A stretch of 64,000 nucleotides of DNA, taken from positions 124,001-188,000 of the forward strand of contig NZ_FNZM01000016.1 of NCBI RefSeq assembly GCF_900109265.1, written 5' to 3'. Shown in pieces: positions 48,817-56,398 of the stretch (positions are counted from its first letter, which is position 1; each line of letters starts with the position of its first letter). Made by a program: the position numbers and the translations under genes. Source of the DNA: Paraburkholderia tropica (GTDB lineage Bacteria > Pseudomonadota > Gammaproteobacteria > Burkholderiales > Burkholderiaceae). The notes beneath the pieces were generated by a model. It did not search any database. It was not told the DNA's origin and saw only the letters and a list, made by a program, of their open reading frames with translations.

Positions 48817-51138
48817 ATGAAACGATATTCGGGGAGATCACGCGCGGCATCCGTACCGCGCGTCGTGGCGCGGCGATTCGCGCGGCCTGTGCGTCTGGGC
48901 GTGGGCGTTGGTGTCGGTCTGAGCGTGGGTCTGATGGCGGCGAATGTGATCGCGGCCACCGCAGCGCTAGCCGATCAGACGGATCAGGCACAAGCAGCAA
49001 CACCGACAACACCGGCTGATAAGGCCGCGCCGCCCGTGGCCGCATCGGCCAGTAACGCGGTGTTGCCGACCGTCACGGTCAACGGCGCGAGCGGCAACGC
49101 ATGGCGCGCCCGCACGGCGTCGGTCGCGGGCTACGACAATGCGTCGCTGCAGAATACGCCCGCGTCGATCACGGTCGTCACGCGCGCGCAGCTCGACGAT
49201 CAGCAGGCCAAACGTCTGAGCGACGTGGTGCGCAACGATGCTTCGGTGAACAAGGATTACGCGCCGGTCGGCTACTACGAGGGCTTTTCGATTCGCGGCT
49301 TCGCGCTCGATCCGGCGAGCGCCTATCGGCTCGACGGTCTCACGCTGTCCGGCGAGCAGCAGGTGGCGCTCGAAAACAAGGAGCGCGTCGAGATCCTCAA
49401 GGGTCTCGCGGGCATCGACAGCGGCGTGATTTCGCCGGGCGGCGTGGTCAACTACGTGAGCAAGCGCCCCGAGAATGTGGCGAGCGTGACGGCCGGCGTG
49501 GACAGCCGCGGCTCGACATCGGCGGCCGTGGATCTCGGGCGGCGCTTCGGTCCCGACGATCAGTTCGGCCTGCGCGTGAATGCCGCGAAAGAGAACATGC
49601 ATTCGTATATCGACGGCACGAACGGCCGGCGCACCTTCGGCTCGATCGCGGCGGACTGGAACATCGATCCGCGCGCGAGCCTGCAATTGAACGCGGAATT
49701 CCAGCAGTGGATTCAGCGTTCGGCGTCGGGCTATCAATTGCTGGGCGGCACGGTGGTGCCGTCGGCGGTGTCGTCGTCGAAACTGCTGGGCGCGCAGTCC
49801 TGGGCCAAACCCGTGACCACCGACGCGCTCAACATCAACGGCCGCTTCGACTACGCGTTCAACGACAACTGGCGCGCGTATGTGGCAGCCGGCCGCAGCC
49901 GCACGATGATCGACGATAACGTTGCGTTCGCGTATGGCTGTTATTACGTGTCGAGTTGCGGCGCGGGCGGCACGTCGCCGTACTTCTTCAGCTCGAACGG
50001 CGACTACGATGTCTACGACTATCGCAGCCCCGGCGAATATCGCCGCAACGACGAAATGCGCGTGGCCGTCGACGGCAAATTCACGACCGGTCCGCTGCGC
50101 CACGACGTGCTGTTCGGCACGAGCGCGCTGCATCGCGTGGTGCATCTGTCCGATGCGGTCTACGACTACGTGGGCAGCGAAAACATCTATGGCGACGATG
50201 TCGACTTCGCGCCGTCGCCGAATTCGCCGAGCGTGTCGTATCCGCAACTCGACGCGTGGCAGTATTCGTTGTTCGCCACCGACCGCGTGAGTCTCGGCGA
50301 GCATTGGGAAGTACTGGCGGGCGGCCGCGCCGTGTTCCTGCGCCAGAAAGCGTGGACGAGCCAGGACGGCCCGGAGACCGGCACCGACAAATCGGCGTTG
50401 CTGCCGCAGATCGCGCTGGTCTACAAGCCGGTTGCGCCGCTCTCGCTCTATGCGTCGTACAGCAAGGATCTGTCGCTCGGCGATCAGGCGCCCGTGCGTG
50501 CGAGCAATGCTTATGCGTTCCTGCCGCCCGTCGAGTCGCATCAGTATGAAATCGGCGCAAAGTACGACTGGGCGAATCGCCTGAGTCTCACGGCGGCGGT
50601 GTTTTCGATCAGCAAGCCGTTCCAGTATGCCGAGCCCGATGCGTCCGAGGCCGGTTATACCTTCGTGCAGCGCGGCACGGAACGTCACGACGGTATCGAG
50701 CTGTCGGCGTCGGGACGCGTGACGGAGCGCGTGTCGGTGACAGCGAGCGTCGCGGCGATTCGCGCGCGCGCCTACGATTCGGGCACGCCCGCGTACGAAG
50801 GACATCAGGTCATCAACGTGCCGGCCTTGCGCGCGGCGCTCAACGCGGACTGGTCGGTGCCGGGCCTCGCGGGATTCGATCTGCTCGGCGGCATCGAATA
50901 CAGTTCGAGCCGCAACGCCAACGAGGAAGGCACGGCGCGCGTACCGGGCTGGATCGTGTTCAACGCGGGCGCGCGCTACACGACGAAGCTCGCGGGCCAT
51001 CGCACGGTGGTGCGCCTGTGGGTCGACAATCTCTTCAACCGCTACTACTGGAGCGATGCGGGCGAGCAGCAGGGCGACGCGTATCTGTTCCTCGGCGCGC
51101 CGCGCACGGCGCGTCTGTCCGTGACTTACGACTTCTGA
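48817..51138 (+). CDS. TonB-dependent outer-membrane receptor
   Basis: A 773-residue receptor with a long signal sequence (hydrophobic part LGVGVGVGLSVGLMAANVIA, cleavage near ALADQ). The TonB-box region is PTVTVNGASG, and the plug domain has NTPASITVVTRAQLDDQQAKRL, VNKDYAPVGYYEGFSIRGF and VEILKGLAGIDSG. A 22-strand barrel ends in the aromatic terminus VTYDF. Its type is siderophore-receptor-like, but the substrate is not evident: the downstream genes suggest a vitamin or nucleoside-like compound. AGGAA precedes the ATG at 48817. No Fur box and no riboswitch was seen upstream. Confidence 0.9.
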   Translation: MKRYSGRSRAASVPRVVARRFARPVRLGVGVGVGLSVGLMAANVIAATAALADQTDQAQAATPTTPADKAAPPVAASASNAVLPTVTVNGASGNAWRARTASVAGYDNASLQNTPASITVVTRAQLDDQQAKRLSDVVRNDASVNKDYAPVGYYEGFSIRGFALDPASAYRLDGLTLSGEQQVALENKERVEILKGLAGIDSGVISPGGVVNYVSKRPENVASVTAGVDSRGSTSAAVDLGRRFGPDDQFGLRVNAAKENMHSYIDGTNGRRTFGSIAADWNIDPRASLQLNAEFQQWIQRSASGYQLLGGTVVPSAVSSSKLLGAQSWAKPVTTDALNINGRFDYAFNDNWRAYVAAGRSRTMIDDNVAFAYGCYYVSSCGAGGTSPYFFSSNGDYDVYDYRSPGEYRRNDEMRVAVDGKFTTGPLRHDVLFGTSALHRVVHLSDAVYDYVGSENIYGDDVDFAPSPNSPSVSYPQLDAWQYSLFATDRVSLGEHWEVLAGGRAVFLRQKAWTSQDGPETGTDKSALLPQIALVYKPVAPLSLYASYSKDLSLGDQAPVRASNAYAFLPPVESHQYEIGAKYDWANRLSLTAAVFSISKPFQYAEPDASEAGYTFVQRGTERHDGIELSASGRVTERVSVTASVAAIRARAYDSGTPAYEGHQVINVPALRAALNADWSVPGLAGFDLLGGIEYSSSRNANEEGTARVPGWIVFNAGARYTTKLAGHRTVVRLWVDNLFNRYYWSDAGEQQGDAYLFLGAPRTARLSVTYDF

Positions 51139-51178
51139 TGACTTCCGTTCGCGTGGCCGTGGCCGCTGGAGAAATTGC

Positions 51179-52102
51179 ATGACCCGAATGACCCTGATGC
51201 TCGAGTACTTCCATCCGTGGACGAATGCGGCGGGCTTCTATGTGGCGCGAGACGAAGGCTGGTTCGCCGAGGCGGGACTCGACGTCGAAATCGTCGTGCC
51301 CGACCCGGCGCGCGGCGACGCGCTCGCGCATCTCGCGCGCCACGACGTGGACTTTGGCGTGTTCCCGAGCAATCGCCTGTTCGTGCAGCGCGAGGCGGGC
51401 CATCCGCTCGTCGGCATCGCGGCGATCAACCATCGCGCGCTGGAGACGATCCAGACCGTCGCGGCCACCGGCATCGAACGGCCGCGCGATCTGGCGGGAC
51501 GGCGTCTCGCGCTGAACCCGACGCCGCGCGGCATGGCGATGGTGCGCCATCTCGTGGCGCACGACGGCGGCGATCCGGATGCGATCACCATCGTCGATAG
51601 CGGGGTGCGCGAACTGCCGCCCGAAAGCTTTCTCGACGGCGAGGCGGACGCCTCGTTCGGCAGCTACTGGGCGTGGGACACGCTGTTCGCCTCGCGCGTG
51701 CCGGACGACGAGCGGCGCATCTGGCCGGTCGATGAAATCGGCGCGCCCGCCTATCATAGCTATCTGCTCGGCGCGCACGAGGACACGCTGGAAACGCGCG
51801 GCGAACTCGTGCGCGGGTTTCTGGCGGCGGCGCGACGCGGCTATCTGGCGGTCGCGCAGGAGCCCGAGCGGGCGTTGCCGTCGCTGGAGCGCGTGATTCC
51901 GTATTTCCCGCGCGCGTTGCTCAAGCGCTCGCTGCCGCTGATCGCGCCCACGTGGACGCACGACGGCACGTGGGGCGTGCAGCGCGAGGCGCTCGTGCAT
52001 CCTTACGCGCAATGGCTTGGCCGGCATGGCGTGCTGCGCGACGCCTCGCAGAGTCCGCACGCATTTACCAACGCCTTTCTGCCCGACGATACGCGGCAAT
52101 AA
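51179..52102 (+). CDS. NMT1/THI5-like protein without signal peptide
   Basis: A 307-residue protein of the NMT1/THI5-type binding fold: TLMLEYFHPWTNAAGFYVARDEGWFAEAGLDV at the N-terminus and DVDFGVFPSNRLFVQREAG. Such proteins either bind thiamine precursors for an ABC transporter or (Thi5) make the pyrimidine moiety. Here no signal peptide, no ABC partner genes and no CCCFC motif of Thi5 enzymes are visible. So it may be a cytoplasmic binding protein or an enzyme of unknown type. It follows the TonB receptor gene by 40 bp and is clearly co-directional with the transporter and kinase genes. Confidence 0.75.
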   Translation: MTRMTLMLEYFHPWTNAAGFYVARDEGWFAEAGLDVEIVVPDPARGDALAHLARHDVDFGVFPSNRLFVQREAGHPLVGIAAINHRALETIQTVAATGIERPRDLAGRRLALNPTPRGMAMVRHLVAHDGGDPDAITIVDSGVRELPPESFLDGEADASFGSYWAWDTLFASRVPDDERRIWPVDEIGAPAYHSYLLGAHEDTLETRGELVRGFLAAARRGYLAVAQEPERALPSLERVIPYFPRALLKRSLPLIAPTWTHDGTWGVQREALVHPYAQWLGRHGVLRDASQSPHAFTNAFLPDDTRQ

Positions 52103-52170
52103 ACGACGCACAAGCCCGTACGCACCCGCCCGTACGTACCCGCTACCCGACAAGGAACGTTCTACACATC

Positions 52171-52797
52171 ATGTCCGCACTCGAAATCATCGGCGTTATC
52201 GTCAGCGCGCTCGCCATCTGGCTCACGGCGCGCCGCAAGATGCTGTGCTGGCCGGTCGGGCTGGCCTCGGTGGCGCTGTATGGCTGGATCTTCTTCGACG
52301 CGCGGCTCTATTCCGATGCGCTCCTGCAAGGCGCATTCGCGGTGCTGCAACTCTACGGCTGGCATCGCTGGCTCGCGCAACAGCGCGGCGGCGCGCAGCA
52401 GGCGAGCGACGACGCGCAGCCGGTCGTGCCGGTCGGCGGATTGACGCTCGCGCGTCTCGCGCCCGACCTGTTCGCGGCGGTGGTCGGCAGCGTGCTGCTC
52501 GGCGCGGCGATGGCGCATTTCACCGATGCGGCGCTGCCCTGGGTCGATGCCTCGCTCACGGCGTTCAGTCTGGTCGCGCAATACTGGACCGCGCGGCGCT
52601 ACATCGCGTCGTGGACCTTGTGGATCGTGGTCGATGTGATCTACGTGGGCGTGTTCATCTATAAGGGCTTGTATCTCACGTCGGGGCTGTATGCGCTGTT
52701 CCTGCTGCTTGCGGCGCTCGGCTGGCGCGACTGGTCGCGTGCGTTGCGTGCCGATGCCGAGCAGGCCGCGTATGCGGCGTCGGGCAGCCGGGTCTGA
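52171..52797 (+). CDS. pnuC: PnuC-family vitamin/nucleoside permease
   Basis: A 208-residue inner-membrane protein with about seven hydrophobic segments. Family features: CWPVGLASVALYGWIFFDARLYSDALLQ, LQLYGWHRWL and ASWTLWIVVDVIYVGVFIYKGLYLTSGLYALF. PnuC proteins take up nicotinamide riboside, and relatives take up thiamine (PnuT) or riboflavin by facilitated diffusion with trapping by a kinase. A kinase-fold gene follows, matching that logic. The neighbouring THI5-like gene makes a thiamine-related substrate plausible. Confidence 0.87.
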   Translation: MSALEIIGVIVSALAIWLTARRKMLCWPVGLASVALYGWIFFDARLYSDALLQGAFAVLQLYGWHRWLAQQRGGAQQASDDAQPVVPVGGLTLARLAPDLFAAVVGSVLLGAAMAHFTDAALPWVDASLTAFSLVAQYWTARRYIASWTLWIVVDVIYVGVFIYKGLYLTSGLYALFLLLAALGWRDWSRALRADAEQAAYAASGSRV

Positions 52798-52827
52798 TGC
52801 GGCCACGCCAACGAGATCATCGACATC

Positions 52828-54045
52828 ATGAAGCACGAACAAGATAACGATCACGATATCGACCCCGCCGCGAAAGCCGACACGCGCGACGCCGCCGCGC
52901 GCGCCGCGCCGCAATTCACAGTCGACGGAGAGAAGGCCGAGCGCGACTGGCCGCTCATCACGCGTGACGAAGTCGAGCGCCTGCTCGCCGGTTTTGCCGA
53001 TCTCGCGCCGCTCGCGAAGATCGCGTGGCACAGCCCGCGGCCGTTTTCATCGGCGGTGCTCGCGCATACGCTCGATGGCCGCGCGTGGTTCGTGAAGCGT
53101 CATCACGCGCGTTTGCGCAGCGTTGCGGGCCTCGCGGAAGAACACGGCTTCATCGCGCATCTGCGCAGTCGCGGCGTGCCGGTCGCGGAGGTGCTCGCCG
53201 ATCGCGCGGGGCGCACGGCCATCGCGCAGGACGGTTGGACCTGGGAGGTGCACGCGGCCGCGCCGGGACTCGACGCGTATCGCGGCGTGATGTCGTGGAA
53301 GCCGTTTTTTCACGCGAGCCACGCGTGGTCGGCGGGCCGCACGCTGGCGCGTCTGCATCTGGCCGCCGCCGATTACGACGCGCCCGCGCGCGCGTTTCAG
53401 CCGTTGCTGTCGAGCTTTCGCGTGCTGAGTTCGCCGACGCTCGAACCGACGCTCGACGCCTGGGTGCAGGCGCAACCCGGCCTCGCGCGCTCGCTGGCGA
53501 AACACAACTGGCGCGCCGATATCGCCGAGGTCATCGCGCCCGCTCACGCGCGGCTCGTGCCGTGGCTGCCGGCGCTTCGCTCTCAGTGGACGCACGGCGA
53601 CTGGCACGCGTCGAACCTGTTGTGGACCGATGCCGCGCCGGGCGCGCAGGTGCGCACGGTGCTCGACTTCGGTCTCGCGGATCGCACCTGTGCGGTCTAC
53701 GATCTCGCGCTTGCCATCGAGCGCAATACGATCGACTGGCTCGCCGCGCCCGCAACGCGCACGGTGCAGTACGAGCAGATCGCCGCGCTGCTCGACGGCT
53801 ACGCGTCGCTCGCGCCGTTGAGCGAGGCCGAGCACGAAGCGCTGATCGCGCTGCTGCCGATCGTGCACACCGAATTCGCGCTGCTCGAAGTCGAGTATTT
53901 CGACGATATCCTTGGCGATGAAACGGGAGTGAACGCTGCGTACGATGGCTATCTGATCGGGCACGCGCGCTGGTTCGAGAGCGAGGACGGCATGCGTCTG
54001 CTTGCGTGGTTACGAAATCGATATCGTCAGGATACCAAAGCATGA
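52828..54045 (+). CDS. APH-fold small-molecule kinase
   Basis: A 405-residue cytoplasmic kinase of the aminoglycoside-phosphotransferase/choline-kinase fold. It has an N-lobe Lys in RAWFVKRHHARL (Lys90), the catalytic loop WTHGDWHASNLLW (Asp258) and the metal-binding DFGLADRTC (Asp280). The first 40 residues are acidic and probably disordered. It could phosphorylate and trap the compound brought in by the PnuC-like permease, as thiamine or homoserine kinases of this fold do. Its stop overlaps the next start as ATGA. Confidence 0.82.
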   Translation: MKHEQDNDHDIDPAAKADTRDAAARAAPQFTVDGEKAERDWPLITRDEVERLLAGFADLAPLAKIAWHSPRPFSSAVLAHTLDGRAWFVKRHHARLRSVAGLAEEHGFIAHLRSRGVPVAEVLADRAGRTAIAQDGWTWEVHAAAPGLDAYRGVMSWKPFFHASHAWSAGRTLARLHLAAADYDAPARAFQPLLSSFRVLSSPTLEPTLDAWVQAQPGLARSLAKHNWRADIAEVIAPAHARLVPWLPALRSQWTHGDWHASNLLWTDAAPGAQVRTVLDFGLADRTCAVYDLALAIERNTIDWLAAPATRTVQYEQIAALLDGYASLAPLSEAEHEALIALLPIVHTEFALLEVEYFDDILGDETGVNAAYDGYLIGHARWFESEDGMRLLAWLRNRYRQDTKA

Positions 54046-54932
54046 GTATTGAGCAGACACACGATACACGTCGCGCCGACGTGCTGGTCGAAGCGGCGGC
54101 GCTCGCGCGCGAGTTGGGCGAGCCGGATCTCGTGGTGCTCGACGCGCATGTGGAATTGCCGTCGCCGCGTTTCGACGGCGATTACCGCGTGGCGAGCGGT
54201 TACGACGGCTGGCTCGCGCAACGTGTGCCGGGCGCGCGTCATGCCGATCTGAGCGCCGTGTTGAGCGCGCCGCATGAAACGCTGTCGTTCATGCGGCCTG
54301 CGCCGTCCGCGCTCGCGCACGGCCTTGAAACGCTGGGCGTGAGCAACGGATCGCGCGTGGTGATCTACGATCGCGCCGATGGATTCTGGGCCGCCAGGCT
54401 TTGGTGGATGCTGCGCTGGATCGGCATCGATGCGCGTGTGCTCGATGGCGGCTGGCGCGCCTGGCGGGCGGCGGATCTGCCGGTCGAAAGCGGGCCGGGA
54501 AGGGCGGTGGCGCGCGGGCATATCGAGGTGCGCGAGCGCGCAGGGATGTGGGCCGACCGCGCCGATGTCGAAGCGATCGTGGCGGGTGCGGTTCGCAGCA
54601 CGCTGGTGTGCGCGTTGTCGGCTGAGGTGTTTTCGGGTGTTTCGGCGAGCCGCTATGCGCGGCGCGGGCATATTCCGGGCAGTGTGAATGTGCCCGCACG
54701 CGGGCTGTTCGATGAAAGCGGGCGGTACGCGGCGGTTCCCGCTTTGCACGCGGCGCTGGGCGCGCTCGATCGCGCACAGCCGGTTTGCGTGTATTGCGGT
54801 GGCGGAATTTCAGCCGCCGTGGATGCACTCGCGCTGACCTTGACGGGCCGCGACGATGTCTCGATCTACGATGGATCGTTGCAGGAATGGGCAGCGGACC
54901 CGGCGCTTGCGATGGTGGCGGCAGCGAGGTGA
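54042..54932 (+). CDS. Thiosulfate/3-mercaptopyruvate sulfurtransferase (tandem rhodanese)
   Basis: A 296-residue protein of two rhodanese domains. The first (about 28-150) is inactive in layout: VVLDAHVELP, GARHADL. The second (about 170-290) carries the catalytic Cys252 in CVYCGGGISA, and RRGHIPGSVNVPARGLFD. The CGGG-type loop departs from the classical thiosulfate (CRKGVT) and mercaptopyruvate (CGSGVT) loops, so the donor is uncertain. It is co-translated with the kinase gene (ATGA overlap), so sulfur transfer is part of this cluster's pathway. Confidence 0.87.
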   Translation: MSIEQTHDTRRADVLVEAAALARELGEPDLVVLDAHVELPSPRFDGDYRVASGYDGWLAQRVPGARHADLSAVLSAPHETLSFMRPAPSALAHGLETLGVSNGSRVVIYDRADGFWAARLWWMLRWIGIDARVLDGGWRAWRAADLPVESGPGRAVARGHIEVRERAGMWADRADVEAIVAGAVRSTLVCALSAEVFSGVSASRYARRGHIPGSVNVPARGLFDESGRYAAVPALHAALGALDRAQPVCVYCGGGISAAVDALALTLTGRDDVSIYDGSLQEWAADPALAMVAAAR

Positions 54933-55267
54933 AGTCGAATCGATGAGCGGCGCGCGGTGTAGTCATCGCCAATTCAATGACTTCTTCATTACGCCGCCAT
55001 TCCATCCACGAAACAGCAATCCGCACTACACGAATCGCCCATTTAAAACGACCGTTTTTCTCCAGTGTGGATAAAAACCCGAAACGCATATTCTCATTTT
55101 CTTTCTTCGATAGAATATGCGTCGGGAATCCGGCACGTGTGATATTCGATATCGTCGATATCGGCTTCCCGCTTTGAATCGGGGGCGAGCGAAGCCATGT
55201 CTTCGTTCTGTCAAAAAGGGGACCGTGCGACGCGGAACCTTAAAACGGCATCGAATAAGTTGGCGAC
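54933..55267. other. Intergenic region, AT-rich, with inverted repeat
   Basis: No supported gene. It contains the inverted repeat at 55084-55122 and a doubled 8-bp palindrome CGATATCG (55147-55154, 55156-55163). It presumably holds the promoter of the polyamine-sensor operon. Confidence 0.55.
55084..55122. promoter_or_regulatory. Perfect 11-bp inverted repeat upstream of the binding protein/GGDEF operon
   Basis: ACGCATATTCT (55084-55094) and AGAATATGCGT (55112-55122) with a pyrimidine-rich 17-base spacer. It could be an operator or a hairpin ending the preceding operon; there is no T-tract. Confidence 0.55.
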
Positions 55268-56398
55268 ATGTGGCGACGCTTCACTACCGTCGTTGGCAGG
55301 GTCATTCCGGGTGCGGGCAGTCGTTGTCGCAAGCGTGGATGGGTGACGCCCGTCACCGTTGTCATTCTCGGCTTGAGCTTTCTCTGGACCGGCACCCTTG
55401 CGGACTCCAACACGCCGCGCCAGTCGGTGTTGCGCGTGCTCGCGTGGCCCGGCTATGCCGACGACGACTGGGTCCAGGCGTTCGAAAAGCGCTTTCACGC
55501 CAAGGTCGAAGTCACCATCGTCGATTCCGATGAAGCGCTGTGGGCGCAGATGCATAGCGCCGTGCCGCCGCCCTTCGACGTGCTCGCGGCCAATACCGCC
55601 GAGATCGCGCGCTACGCGCAGGCGGGCATGCTGAGCCCGCTCGACCTGACGAAAATTCCCAACCGCCGCTGGCAGCAGCCGTTTTTTCAGCGCCTCTCCG
55701 ACATTCGCGGACTCGTGAATGCCGGTCACGCATACGCCATTCCGTTCACCTGGTCGTCGATGGGACTCATCTACGACCGCAAGCAGTTTGCGGTCGCGCC
55801 GAGTTCGATGCGGGTGATGTGGGATCCGCGCTATCGCGGCAAGGTGCTCGATTTCAATAGCGCGCAGCACAACTTCTCGTTCGCGGCGCTCGCGCTGGGC
55901 TATCCCGATCCGTTTCATCTGACGCCCGGGCAGATGCGCGACGTCGCGCGCGAGCTCGTGAATTTGCGGCGCAATCTTCTGACCTATTACACACTGCCCG
56001 AAGAGGCCACGGCGCTGTTCGTGCAGCATCACGCGGCGCTGATGTTCGGCAATTACGGTACGCAGCAGGTCGAGCAGTTGCGCAAGGCGGGCGTCGACGT
56101 GGGCTACGTGATGCCCGACGAAGGCGCGCTCGCCTGGCTCGATTGCTGGGCGATCACGCGCAACGCCAGCAATCTGGACCTCGCGCACCAATGGCTCGAC
56201 TATATGCAGGAGCCGGAGATCGGCAAGCAGTTGACGCAGCGCGAAGGGCTTGCGAACACGATGATGCCGGTGCCCGGCGGCGCGTCCGATGCGGGGCCGA
56301 AGCTCGTCTGGCTGCAACTCGTCGAGAACATCGGCCAGCGCGAGGCGCTCTGGCAGCGCATCGAATCGGGTGATCGCTTGAGGACCTTCCCGCAATGA
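55268..56398 (+). CDS. Polyamine-type periplasmic binding protein (PotD/PotF family)
   Basis: A 376-residue exported protein with a hydrophobic signal at about 26-45 (VTPVTVVILGLSFLWTGTLA). Family blocks: LRVLAWPGYADDDWVQAFEKRF, FDVLAANTAEIARYAQAGML, YAIPFTWSSMGLIYDRKQF, VGYVMPDEGALAWLDCWAI. This is the spermidine/putrescine-binding family, but no transporter genes adjoin. Instead the stop codon overlaps the start of a membrane diguanylate cyclase gene (ATGA), so it probably presents its ligand to that sensor, as NspS does to MbaA in Vibrio. Confidence 0.88.
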   Translation: MWRRFTTVVGRVIPGAGSRCRKRGWVTPVTVVILGLSFLWTGTLADSNTPRQSVLRVLAWPGYADDDWVQAFEKRFHAKVEVTIVDSDEALWAQMHSAVPPPFDVLAANTAEIARYAQAGMLSPLDLTKIPNRRWQQPFFQRLSDIRGLVNAGHAYAIPFTWSSMGLIYDRKQFAVAPSSMRVMWDPRYRGKVLDFNSAQHNFSFAALALGYPDPFHLTPGQMRDVARELVNLRRNLLTYYTLPEEATALFVQHHAALMFGNYGTQQVEQLRKAGVDVGYVMPDEGALAWLDCWAITRNASNLDLAHQWLDYMQEPEIGKQLTQREGLANTMMPVPGGASDAGPKLVWLQLVENIGQREALWQRIESGDRLRTFPQ

